Positions 1 through 9,343 of a DNA stretch of 64,000 nucleotides are shown piece by piece. Under the pieces are notes generated by a model, which saw nothing but the letters and a program-made list of their open reading frames with translations, made no database searches and was not told the DNA's origin. The first letter of the stretch is position 1; the number at the start of each line of letters is the position of its first letter. This stretch comes from an uncultured Oscillospiraceae bacterium (GTDB taxonomy: Bacteria > Bacillota > Clostridia > Oscillospirales > Oscillospiraceae): positions 1-64,000 of the forward strand of contig CANQHN010000001.1 of NCBI GenBank assembly GCA_947623745.1, in the 5' to 3' direction. Position numbers and translations under genes: made by a program.

Positions 1-1
1 C

Positions 2-1321
2 GGCGTGCAGACCATCCAGTATCAGATCAACACCCTGATGACCACCAACGGCCAGTCCCCCTTCGTCACCCTGTTCCTGTGCCTGCGGGAGGACGACCCC
101 TACATCAGGGAGAACGCCGCCATCATCCAGGAGGTCCTGGAGCAGCGGCTGGAGGGCATCAAGAACGAGAGCGGCGTGTACATCACCCCCGCCTTCCCCA
201 AGCTGGTGTACGTGCTGGATGAGTGCAACAACCTGTCCGGCGGCGAGTACGACTACCTGACCGAGTTGGCCGTGAAGTGCTCCGCCAAGCGGATGTACCC
301 CGACTACATCTCCGCCAAGAAGATGCGGGAGAACTACCAGGGCAACGTGTTCTCCCCCATGGGCTGCCGCTCCTTCCTGGCCCCCTGGAAGGACGAGAAC
401 GGGGAGTATAAATTCGAGGGCCGCTTCAACCAGGGCGTGGTCTCCCTGAACCTGCCCCAGATCGGCATCCTGGCCAAGGGCAGCGAGGAGAAGTTCTGGG
501 AGATCCTGGAGGAGCGCCTGGACCTGTGCTTCGAGGCAATCATGTGCCGGCACAACGCCCTGAAAAAGGTGCGCTCCGACTCCTCCCCCATCCACTGGCA
601 GTACGGCGCCATCGCCCGCCTGCCCAAGGGCGCCCCCATCGAGCCGCTGCTCTACGGCGGGTACTCCTCCATCTCCCTGGGCTATATCGGCCTGTATGAA
701 GTCACCAAGCTGGTCAAGGGCGTCAGCCACACCACCCCCGAGGGCCTGGACTTCGCCCTGCGGGTGATGAAGCGCCTGCGCAAGGCCTGCGACGACTGGA
801 AGGCCGAGACCAACATCGGCTTCGCCCTGTACGGCACCCCCGCCGAGTCCCTGTGCTACCGCTTCGCCCGCATCGATAAGGAGCGCTTCGGCACCATCAA
901 GGACGTCACCGACAAGGGCTACTACACCAACTCCTACCACGTGGACGTGCGGGAGCACATCGACGCCTTTGAGAAGTTCACCTTCGAGAGCCAGTTCCAG
1001 AAGATCTCCACCGGCGGCTGCATCTCCTACGTGGAGATCCCCAACATGCGCCACAACCTGGAGGCCCTGAAGGACGTGGTCCGCTTCATCTACGACAACA
1101 TCCAGTACGCCGAGTTCAACACCAAGAGCGACTACTGCCAGGTGTGCGGCTACGACGGGGAGATCATGATCAATGACGACTTCCAGTGGGAGTGCCCCGT
1201 GTGCCACAACAAGGACCAGGCCAAGATGAACGTCACCCGCCGCACCTGCGGCTATCTGGGCGAGAACTTCTGGAACGTGGGCAAGACCAAGGAGATCAAG
1301 GCCCGGGTGCTCCACCTGTAA
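2..1321 (+). CDS. nrdD: anaerobic ribonucleoside-triphosphate reductase, C-terminal part (cut by window edge)
   Basis: Class III ribonucleotide reductase large subunit, which makes deoxyribonucleotides from NTPs under anaerobic conditions using a glycyl radical. The reading frame is open through the left edge, so the N-terminal part, including the usual ATP-cone, lies outside; about 439 residues are visible. Near the start is the family segment QTIQYQINTLMTTNGQSP. The C-terminus has the zinc site as two CxxC pairs (CQVCG and CPVCH) followed by the glycyl-radical loop RRTCGYLG. The gene is followed by a hairpin and then nrdG, the activase that installs the radical. The identification is very secure. 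Confidence 0.97.
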   Translation, partial: GVQTIQYQINTLMTTNGQSPFVTLFLCLREDDPYIRENAAIIQEVLEQRLEGIKNESGVYITPAFPKLVYVLDECNNLSGGEYDYLTELAVKCSAKRMYPDYISAKKMRENYQGNVFSPMGCRSFLAPWKDENGEYKFEGRFNQGVVSLNLPQIGILAKGSEEKFWEILEERLDLCFEAIMCRHNALKKVRSDSSPIHWQYGAIARLPKGAPIEPLLYGGYSSISLGYIGLYEVTKLVKGVSHTTPEGLDFALRVMKRLRKACDDWKAETNIGFALYGTPAESLCYRFARIDKERFGTIKDVTDKGYYTNSYHVDVREHIDAFEKFTFESQFQKISTGGCISYVEIPNMRHNLEALKDVVRFIYDNIQYAEFNTKSDYCQVCGYDGEIMINDDFQWECPVCHNKDQAKMNVTRRTCGYLGENFWNVGKTKEIKARVLHL

Positions 1322-1342
1322 GTCCAGCCGAATCGAATCGCT

Positions 1343-1377
1343 GTGGCCTCCATACATCGATGGAGGCCACAATTTTT
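1343..1377 (+). terminator. hairpin with T-run between nrdD and nrdG
   Basis: Perfect 11-bp inverted repeat GTGGCCTCCAT / ATGGAGGCCAC around a 6-base loop, followed by AATTTTT. It looks like an intrinsic terminator or attenuator placed inside the nrdDG transcription unit, which would lower nrdG output relative to nrdD. Confidence 0.7.
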
Positions 1378-1438
1378 CCGGAGGCGGAACAGAGCCCTGC
1401 GCAGAGCAATTTGAAAAGGAACAACAGGAGGTTTTTCC

Positions 1439-1960
1439 ATGAACTACGCCGACATCAAGCGGGTGGATGTGGCCAACGGCCTGGGGGTGCGGGTGTCCCT
1501 GTTCGTGTCGGGGTGCACCCACCACTGCCCGGAGTGCTTCAACCCCGAGACCTGGGATTTCGCCTACGGCCAGAGCTTTGGCCAGGCGGAGGAGGACAGG
1601 GTCCTGTCCCTGCTGCGCCCCAAGCACATCAAGGGCCTGTCCCTGCTGGGGGGCGAGCCCTTTGAGCCGGAGAATCAGGAGGCGGTGCTCCACCTGGCGA
1701 AACGGGTGCGTGAGGAGCTGCCGGAGAAGGACATCTGGTGCTATACTGGCTACCTGTTCGAGCCCCTGGCCCAGGGCAAGGTGGGCGAGCACTCCCGGGC
1801 CCTGCTGGAGCAGCTGGACATCCTGGTGGACGGGCCCTTCCTGATCGACCAGAAGAATCTGGGCCTGCGCTTCCGCGGCAGCGCCAACCAGCGCATCATC
1901 CTGGTGCAGGAGTCCCTGTCCCAGGGACAGATCGTCCTGTGGGACGACAGCTTGGACTGA
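1439..1960 (+). CDS. nrdG: anaerobic ribonucleotide reductase activating protein (radical SAM)
   Basis: Radical-SAM activase of 173 residues that uses a 4Fe-4S cluster and S-adenosylmethionine to generate the glycyl radical on NrdD. The cluster motif is CTHHCPEC (C-x3-C-x2-C) near residue 26, preceded by the typical GLGVRVSLFVSG strand. Further family motifs are LLGGEPFEPEN and the VDGPFL segment near residue 136. The ATG at 1439 is preceded by AGGAGG at good spacing. Length is normal for NrdG. It follows nrdD after a hairpin and is convergent with rnc. Confidence 0.96.
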   Translation: MNYADIKRVDVANGLGVRVSLFVSGCTHHCPECFNPETWDFAYGQSFGQAEEDRVLSLLRPKHIKGLSLLGGEPFEPENQEAVLHLAKRVREELPEKDIWCYTGYLFEPLAQGKVGEHSRALLEQLDILVDGPFLIDQKNLGLRFRGSANQRIILVQESLSQGQIVLWDDSLD

Positions 1961-1973
1961 TAAGAAAAACGCA

Positions 1974-2003
1974 CAGCGCCCCGCTGTTCCCAGCGGGGCG
2001 CTG
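1974..2003. terminator. bidirectional terminator between nrdG and rnc
   Basis: A 13-bp perfect stem CAGCGCCCCGCTG with a TTCC loop. A-rich sequence lies on the left and T-rich sequence on the right, so it can stop both convergent transcripts. Confidence 0.85.
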
Positions 2004-2019
2004 ATCTTATTCTGATTTT

Positions 2020-2709
2020 TTAGGGTTTCTGCTCCTTGTCCCGGGCCTCCAGGAAACAGATGGCGGCCTTGGCGGCCATCTGTTCGGCCTCCTTCTTGCT
2101 GCGGCCCTGGCCGCTGCCCACCACGGCGCCGTTGAGCTCCACGTCGAAGAAGAAACACTTGTCGTGGTCTGGGCCGCTCTCGCCGGTGAGACGGTAGCGC
2201 AGCACCTGTCCGCTCTCCCGCTGGACGATCTCCTGCAGGGCGGTCTTGTAGTCCCGCACAGCGGCGCTGGCGGCCTCCTTGCTCAAAATAAACTTCCGGA
2301 TGATCTTCCGCACCGAACCGATGCCGCCGTCCAGATAGACCGCGGCCAGCACGGCCTCCACCGCGTCGGCCCGGATAGAGGGCCGGGTGCGGCCTCCGCC
2401 GGCCTCCTCGCCCTTGCCCAGCTTCAGGTGCGTCCCCAGCTCCAGCTGCTGGGCCACCTCCACCAGGCTCTCCTCACACACCAGGCCGGCCCGGATGCGG
2501 GTCAGCTCCCCCTCGGGCAGGTCGGGGTAGGTGCGGTACAGGTGCTCAGCCACCACCATGCCCAGGATCGAGTCCCCCAAAAACTCCAGGCGCTCGTTAC
2601 TGTGCAGGCGGCCGCGGCTCTCGTTGGCGCAGGAGCTGTGGGTCAGGGCGTTCTCCAGCAGGGCGGGGTTTTGAAACGTGTACTCCAATTTCTCTTCCAG
2701 TGTTTTCAT
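2020..2709 (-). CDS. rnc: ribonuclease III
   Basis: Double-strand-specific endoribonuclease for rRNA precursor and mRNA processing, 229 residues. The RNase III signature NERLEFLGDSILG is near residues 37-49, with further acidic catalytic residues in the DAVEAVLAAVYLDGG segment. A C-terminal double-stranded RNA-binding domain starts near DYKTALQEIVQ and ends with the KKEAEQMAAKAA helix. The ATG at 2709 (MKTLEEKLEYTF) is preferred over an in-frame ATG 16 codons upstream because AAAGGA lies just before it. It is the last gene of the dprA-topA-trmFO-plsX-acpP-rnc series. Confidence 0.97.
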   Translation of the reverse strand: MKTLEEKLEYTFQNPALLENALTHSSCANESRGRLHSNERLEFLGDSILGMVVAEHLYRTYPDLPEGELTRIRAGLVCEESLVEVAQQLELGTHLKLGKGEEAGGGRTRPSIRADAVEAVLAAVYLDGGIGSVRKIIRKFILSKEAASAAVRDYKTALQEIVQRESGQVLRYRLTGESGPDHDKCFFFDVELNGAVVGSGQGRSKKEAEQMAAKAAICFLEARDKEQKP

Positions 2710-2758
2710 AGCTTGTCCTTTCGGGCGGTCGGCCCTCTCCATCAGGCCATAGTACAAA

Positions 2759-2778
2759 GCTCCGCCGGGAGGCGGAGC
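2759..2778 (-). terminator. hairpin between acpP and rnc
   Basis: An 8-bp stem GCTCCGCC / GGCGGAGC with a 4-base loop, followed on the minus strand by only three T. It is probably a partial terminator or processing stem that lets acpP be expressed above rnc. Confidence 0.5.
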
Positions 2779-2802
2779 TTTTCTGATCCTCTGCGGAAAA
2801 AA

Positions 2803-3036
2803 TCAGTCGATGCGGCTTTGCAGCAGGTGGACCAGGTCGCCCACGGTGGTGATCGCGGAGGCCTCCTCCTCGCCCAGCTCATCCAGACCGAACTCCTCCT
2901 CCAGGGCCATGGACAGGTCCACGATGTCCACGGAGTCGGCGTTCAAATCGTCCTCGAAGGAGGTGTCCATGGTGATGGAGTCCTCCTCCACGTTGAACTG
3001 CTCGGCGATGAGCGCACAGACTTTTTCAAAGATCAT
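2803..3036 (-). CDS. acpP: acyl carrier protein
   Basis: A 77-residue acidic carrier of fatty-acyl intermediates. The phosphopantetheine attachment serine sits in DLNADSVDIVDL near residue 35. Composition and length are typical, including the usual N-terminal helix MIFEKVCALIAEQF. AGGAG precedes the ATG. A consensus sigma-A promoter lies directly upstream, giving acpP a strong start separate from plsX, which fits the high demand for this protein. Confidence 0.97.
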   Translation of the reverse strand: MIFEKVCALIAEQFNVEEDSITMDTSFEDDLNADSVDIVDLSMALEEEFGLDELGEEEASAITTVGDLVHLLQSRID

Positions 3037-3083
3037 ATTTATAAACTCCTTTGCTTGTGCACAGGCACAATTTTTCTGTCCCT

Positions 3084-3112
3084 ACTATATGCACATTCCG
3101 CCCCGGTGTCAA
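3084..3112 (-). promoter_or_regulatory. sigma-A promoter for acpP-rnc
   Basis: On the minus strand a -35 TTGACA and a -10 TATAGT are separated by exactly 17 bases, about 50 bases upstream of the acpP start. Confidence 0.85.
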
Positions 3113-3140
3113 TAGGGTTGCGGGTATTTTTTATAGAAAC

Positions 3141-4178
3141 TTAGTCCGCCTCTCTGGGCGCCTTGGGCAGGCGCATCGCGTCCACATTGGCGGTGATGTT
3201 CTCGATGATGCCGGAGGACGCGAACTGGGACGCCTGGCGCACGGCGTTTTTAATGGCGTAGGCGTCGGAGGAGCCGTGGGCCTTGATGACCGGCTTGGAG
3301 ATGCCCAGCAGGGCGGTGCCCCCCACCTCGCCGGCGCTCATGACCTTTTTCAGGTCCTTGAGGCCGCCGGACACCAGGGCGGCGGCCAGCATGCTCAGGA
3401 TGTTCTTCTTGAACATCTTTTTCAGCTCCCGGTTGAGGAAAAGGGCGGTGCCCTCCATGGTCTTGAGGAAGATGTTGCCGGAGTATCCGTCGGACACGAT
3501 GACGTCCACTGCGCCCTCCACGGCCTCCCGGGCCTCCACGTTGCCCACAAAGTTGATGCGGCCCTCCTCGGCGGCCTTCTGGAGCATGGGGTAGACCGTT
3601 GTCTGGAGCTGCGTGCCCTTGGAGGGCTCCGCGCCGATGTTCAGCAGGCCCACCTTGGGCTGGGGGCGGCCCAGAAAGTGCTCGGCGTAGTAGCTGCCCA
3701 TGAAGGCGAACTGGAGCAGGTACTCCGGGGGACACTCGGCGTTGGCGCCGCAGTCGATGAGCACCGCGCCGCCGCCGCCCGTGGGGATCACCGGGGCCAG
3801 GGCGGCCCGGCGGATGCCCTTGATGCGCTTGGTGAGCAGGGTGGCTGCGGCCAGCAGGGCGCCGGTGGAGCCGGCGGAGACGAAGGCGTCCCCCGCCCCC
3901 TCCTTGAGCATGTTCAGCCCCACGGTGAGGGAGGAGTCCTTCTTCTTTCGGAAGGCGGTGGCCGGGTCATCGCACATCTCCACCACCTCGCCGGCGTGGG
4001 CGATCTCCACCCCGGCGGGCAGCTCGCTGACCCCGTTTTCCTGGAGGACTTTCAGGATGTCCTCCCCCCGGCCCACCAGGACCACGTCCACTCCGTACTC
4101 CTTGTTGGCCTGGAGGGCCCCCATCACCGGGGCCTGAGGCGCGTTGTCGCCTCCCATGGCGTCTACGATGATCTTCAT
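3141..4178 (-). CDS. plsX: phosphate acyltransferase PlsX
   Basis: Converts acyl-ACP to acyl-phosphate, the first committed donor for glycerophospholipid synthesis in Firmicutes. The 345-residue protein begins with the diagnostic MKIIVDAMGGDNAP. It contains the conserved GASTGALLAAA-like stretch (here SAGSTGALLAAA), IDCGAN and SDGYSGNIFLKTMEG. It is adjacent to acpP, its substrate carrier, as in many Firmicutes. GAAGGG precedes the ATG. Confidence 0.97.
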   Translation of the reverse strand: MKIIVDAMGGDNAPQAPVMGALQANKEYGVDVVLVGRGEDILKVLQENGVSELPAGVEIAHAGEVVEMCDDPATAFRKKKDSSLTVGLNMLKEGAGDAFVSAGSTGALLAAATLLTKRIKGIRRAALAPVIPTGGGGAVLIDCGANAECPPEYLLQFAFMGSYYAEHFLGRPQPKVGLLNIGAEPSKGTQLQTTVYPMLQKAAEEGRINFVGNVEAREAVEGAVDVIVSDGYSGNIFLKTMEGTALFLNRELKKMFKKNILSMLAAALVSGGLKDLKKVMSAGEVGGTALLGISKPVIKAHGSSDAYAIKNAVRQASQFASSGIIENITANVDAMRLPKAPREAD

Positions 4179-4217
4179 ACGTTCCCTTCTTTCTCTGCTT
4201 CGCGCCTGCGCTGCGTC

Positions 4218-5522
<1,305 letters not shown>

Positions 5523-5620
5523 AGCGGCCTCCTTGTTTTCAGACTTTCACGCCTGCGGATACAGGAACCCCTGAACCGGCACAGGCGCCGAGGCGGCGCC
5601 TACCCCCCGGGCCTCCGGGT

Positions 5621-7945
5621 TCACTCCGTCGTCTTTTTCGCGGTGGACTTCTTCGCCGTCTTTGGGGCCGCCGGTTTTTTGGCGGCGTTCTTTTTTGCCG
5701 CGGGCTTCTTAGCGGCGGTTTTTTTCGCGGCGGGCTTTTTGGCAGGGGCCTTCCGGGCGGCGGGCTTGGCCTCCCCGCTCTCCGCACCGGCGGAAGTCTT
5801 GGGTTTCCAGCCGCCCCGCTTGTCCTCGGGGGTGAAGTTGGAGCAGGCCTCGTTGATGCAGTAGGGCTTCTTGGCCCCCCGGCCCGCCTTCTTGAACATG
5901 GTCCAGCCGCACACCGGGCAGTTGTCCTTCACGGGCACGTCCCAGGTCATGAAATCGCAGCGGCGGCTCTCGTCCTTGCTGTTCAAAAATTCACAGCAGT
6001 AGTAGGTATACTGCTTGTTGGTCTTTTTGCTGGTGCCGGTGCGCTTGACCAGCCGGCCGCCGCACTTGGGGCACCTGCCGGGCATCTCCACCACCAGGGG
6101 CATGGTGAAATTGCACTCCGGCCAGCCGGGGCAGGCCAAAAAGCGGCCGAAGCGGCCCGATTTGACCACCAGGTTGCGGCCGCACTGGGGGCAGATCTCC
6201 TCGGACACCTCGTCGGGGACCTTGATGCGCTCCCCGTCCAGGTCGGACTCCGCCTTGTGCAGCTCCTGCTCAAAGCCGCCGTAGAAGTCGCCCAGCACCT
6301 TTTTCCAGTCGGCGCTGCCGTCCTCCACCTTGTCCAGCTCCTCCTCCATCTGGGCGGTGAAGGTGTAGTCCACAATGTCCCGGAACTTGTCCTTCATCAG
6401 CCCCGTGACCACCTCCCCCAAAGGGGTGGGGCGCAGGGCGCGGCCCTCCTTCACCACGTACTCCCGGTTGAGGATGGTGGAGATGGTGGGGGCATAGGTG
6501 GAGGGGCGGCCGATGCCCTTCTCCTCCAGGGCGCGGATGAGGGTGGCCTCGGAGTAGCGGGCGGGGGGCTGGGTGAAGTGCTGGCTGGCCTTGGTGCCGG
6601 CCAGATGCAGCGGCTCCCCCTCCCGCAGGTCGGGCAGCGGGGACTGGGGGGCCTCGTCGGGCTCGTCCCGGCCCTCCTCGTACACGGCGGTGAAGCCGGC
6701 GAATTTCAGCTCGGAGCGGCTGGCCCGGAAGGTGTAGCCGGCGCTGGCGCACTCGATAGACAGGCTGTCGTAGACGGCGTTGGCCATCTGACAGGCCAGG
6801 AACCGGCTCCAGATCAGCTTGTAGAGCCGGTACTGCTCGGCGGTCAGGTCCCTGCGCACGTCCTCGGGGGTGAGGGTGACGTCGGAGGGGCGGATGGCCT
6901 CGTGGGCGTCCTGGGCGTTGGAGTTGGCCTTGAACCGGCGGGTGCGGGGCGGGTAGTAGCTCTTGCCGTATCGGCTCTCGATAAAGCCCTTGGCGGCGGA
7001 CAGTGCCTCCTCCGATAGGCGCAGGGAGTCGGTACGCATATAGGTGATCAGGCCCACGGTGCCCTCCCCGGCGATGTCCACGCCCTCGTAGAGCTGCTGG
7101 GCCACCGACATGGTGCGGGCGGGGGTCATGTTCAGCTTGCGGCTGGCCTCCTGCTGGAGAGTGGAGGTGGTGAAGGGGGGCGCGGGCTGGCGCTGCTTGT
7201 CCTGGCGCTTCACCCCGGTGACCGAGAAGGGGGCGGCGGACACCGCCTGCACGACCTGGTCGGCCTGGGCTTTGCTCTTGAGCTCCATCTTCTTCTCCCG
7301 GCCGTAGAACTGGGCCTGGAAGGAGCCCAGGTTGGGGGCCACCCGGTCCAGGCTGACCTCCACGGACCAGTACTCCTGGGGCTGGAAGGCGCGGATCTCC
7401 TCCTCCCGCTCCACCACGATCCGGGTGGCCACCGACTGCACCCGGCCGGCGGACAGGCCCCGGCGGATCTTCTTCCACAGCAGCGGCGAGAGCTGGTAGC
7501 CCACGATGCGGTCCAGGATACGCCGGGCCTGCTGGGCGTCCACCAGGTTCTGGTCGATGGCCCGGGGGGCGGCGATAGACTCGTTGACCACCCGCTTGGT
7601 GATCTCGTTGAAGGTGACCCGGTAGGTCTTGTCGTCGGGGATGCCCAGCATCTCCTTCAAGTGCCAGGAGATGGCCTCCCCCTCCCGGTCCGGGTCGGTG
7701 GCCAGGTAGACCCGGCCGCTCTTCTTGGCGGCCCTTTTCAGGTCGCTGATCACGTCCTCCTTGCCCTGGATGGGCTGGTAGTCGGGCAGGAACCCGCCGG
7801 GGATGTCCACCCCCAGCTTGCTCTTGGGCAGGTCCCGGATGTGCCCCATGGACGCCTTCACCTCATAGCCCGGCCCCAGGTACTTGCTGATGGTCTTGGC
7901 CTTGGACGGGGACTCTACAATCACCAGATTCGTCTTTGTCGGCAT
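5621..7945 (-). CDS. topA: DNA topoisomerase I
   Basis: Type IA topoisomerase that relaxes negative supercoils, 774 residues. The Toprim domain starts LVIVESPSKAKTI and carries DPDREGE near residue 84. The catalytic tyrosine is Tyr302 in GLITYMRTDS. Three tetracysteine zinc fingers follow at about 585-611, 625-663 and 676-701. The last 48 residues are a lysine/alanine tail built of KKPAA-type repeats, probably a nonspecific DNA-binding extension. The start at 7945 (MPTKTNLV) is chosen because GGAGG lies 11 bases before it; an in-frame ATG at 7963 has no ribosome site and would include that GGAGG in its coding sequence. Confidence 0.96.
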   Translation of the reverse strand: MPTKTNLVIVESPSKAKTISKYLGPGYEVKASMGHIRDLPKSKLGVDIPGGFLPDYQPIQGKEDVISDLKRAAKKSGRVYLATDPDREGEAISWHLKEMLGIPDDKTYRVTFNEITKRVVNESIAAPRAIDQNLVDAQQARRILDRIVGYQLSPLLWKKIRRGLSAGRVQSVATRIVVEREEEIRAFQPQEYWSVEVSLDRVAPNLGSFQAQFYGREKKMELKSKAQADQVVQAVSAAPFSVTGVKRQDKQRQPAPPFTTSTLQQEASRKLNMTPARTMSVAQQLYEGVDIAGEGTVGLITYMRTDSLRLSEEALSAAKGFIESRYGKSYYPPRTRRFKANSNAQDAHEAIRPSDVTLTPEDVRRDLTAEQYRLYKLIWSRFLACQMANAVYDSLSIECASAGYTFRASRSELKFAGFTAVYEEGRDEPDEAPQSPLPDLREGEPLHLAGTKASQHFTQPPARYSEATLIRALEEKGIGRPSTYAPTISTILNREYVVKEGRALRPTPLGEVVTGLMKDKFRDIVDYTFTAQMEEELDKVEDGSADWKKVLGDFYGGFEQELHKAESDLDGERIKVPDEVSEEICPQCGRNLVVKSGRFGRFLACPGWPECNFTMPLVVEMPGRCPKCGGRLVKRTGTSKKTNKQYTYYCCEFLNSKDESRRCDFMTWDVPVKDNCPVCGWTMFKKAGRGAKKPYCINEACSNFTPEDKRGGWKPKTSAGAESGEAKPAARKAPAKKPAAKKTAAKKPAAKKNAAKKPAAPKTAKKSTAKKTTE

Positions 7946-8007
7946 TAGGTCGATTTCCTCCATAAACGATATCGTTCAGCGGCATGCCGCCGCGCGGGAC
8001 ATTACAA

Positions 8008-9237
8008 TTACTCCTCCAGCCGCACCAGCGCCTCGAAGCGCCGGCCCGCGCTCTCGCTGACGGCGGCGCGCACCTGGAGCATGGTCAGGGCCGAGGTCAC
8101 CCGGCGCACCGGGATCTGGGTCAGCTCCACCAGCTCGTCGGCGGAGCGGCGCTTGGCCCCCAGGGCGGCCAGGATGGCCAGCTCGTCGTCGGTGAAGCGC
8201 TCCCGCTGCTGCTCCCGGGTGATCAGCTCCCGGGGGTCGCTGTCCTCCGGGGAGGGCTCCTCCTCCCGGGCCGCCGGGGCGGGGGCGGGCTCCGTCTGTG
8301 CCGGGCCCTCCAGGCGCTGGGCCTGAACGGCCCCGTCGGGCAGGCGGGCGGTGAGCTTGTGGGGAAAGCGGTCCAGATACTCCACCAGGATGTCGCTGCC
8401 GCAGGTGACCAGCTTGGCCCCCTGCTGGATCAGCCGGTTGGGCCCCGCGCTCATGGGCGCGTCGGCCGGACCGGGGACGGCATACAGGTCCCGGTTCTGC
8501 TCCAGGGCCAGGTCCATGGTGGTCATGGTGCCGCTCCAGGGCCGGCACTCCACCGCCGTCACCCCCAGGCACAGGCCGCTGATGATGCGGTTGCGGATGG
8601 GAAAGTGGTGGCCCTTGTTCTCCGTGCCCGGCGGGTACTCGGTGATGAGGGCCCCCGCCGCGGCCACGTCCTGGTAGAGAAAGCGGTTCTCATAGGGGTA
8701 GACCATATCGGTGCCGCCGCCCAGGACGGACACCACCGGCTTTCCCGCCTTCAGCGCGCCACGGATGGCCAGGCTGTCCAGGCCCTTGGCGATGCCGGAG
8801 ACCACCAGGGCCCCGCCCTGGGCCAGCTCGTACCCGAGCCGTTCGGCCATGCGCTCGCCGTAGGGGGTGGGCTCCCGGGCGCCCACGATGCCGATGGCGG
8901 CCTCCTCGTCAAAGGCGGGCAGCCTGCCCTTGACGTACAGCACGATGGGCGGGTCGGCGATCTGCCGCAGCCGCTCCGGGTAGTCGGCGTCCTGCCAGGT
9001 GAGGATGCGCAGGCCCAGTCGCTCGCAGTCGGCCAGGATCTGGTCAGCCCGGCTGGTGTCCTGGTCCCGGAGGGACTGCCTGGCCGCCGGGGTCAGGTCC
9101 TCGATCAGGTCGAACTCCTCCGGGTCGGCGTGGAACACCTGGTCGGGCATGACAAAGTGGTCCAGCAGCCGCACCTTCCCCAGCGCGCCCAGCCCCTTCC
9201 GGGTGGACAGCCACAGCCAGTATTTCAGGCTTGCCAC
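8008..9237 (-). CDS. dprA: DNA-processing protein DprA
   Basis: Binds incoming single-stranded DNA and loads RecA in natural transformation; it is also widespread in non-transformable species. The 409-residue protein has an N-terminal helical region, then the Rossmann-like DprA core with GIVGAREPTPYGERMA near residue 113, VVSGIAKGLD and FPIRNRIISGL. A C-terminal winged-helix domain is visible near residues 345-405 (LAALGAKRRSADEL). The start is GTG at 9237, preceded by GAGGTGAG; the nearby ATG is in another frame. It heads the minus-strand topA cluster. Confidence 0.96.
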   Translation of the reverse strand: MASLKYWLWLSTRKGLGALGKVRLLDHFVMPDQVFHADPEEFDLIEDLTPAARQSLRDQDTSRADQILADCERLGLRILTWQDADYPERLRQIADPPIVLYVKGRLPAFDEEAAIGIVGAREPTPYGERMAERLGYELAQGGALVVSGIAKGLDSLAIRGALKAGKPVVSVLGGGTDMVYPYENRFLYQDVAAAGALITEYPPGTENKGHHFPIRNRIISGLCLGVTAVECRPWSGTMTTMDLALEQNRDLYAVPGPADAPMSAGPNRLIQQGAKLVTCGSDILVEYLDRFPHKLTARLPDGAVQAQRLEGPAQTEPAPAPAAREEEPSPEDSDPRELITREQQRERFTDDELAILAALGAKRRSADELVELTQIPVRRVTSALTMLQVRAAVSESAGRRFEALVRLEE

Positions 9238-9343
9238 ATTTTCTCACCTCTTGAGAAAAAATTCTCTTTACAAATGCCGTTCCAGCGTGTAAGGTAAATT
9301 TAACGAACTCCGTCCCCGGGGCGGAGCGATTGGGAGTGATATC

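Noticed and set aside
9238-9343. Promoters for dprA and the MFS gene in their 106-base divergent gap
   Set aside because: TTTACA-17-TAAGGT can be placed toward the MFS gene and weaker boxes toward dprA, but none is convincing; a GAGAA/TTCTC palindrome near 9251 is too short to assign.
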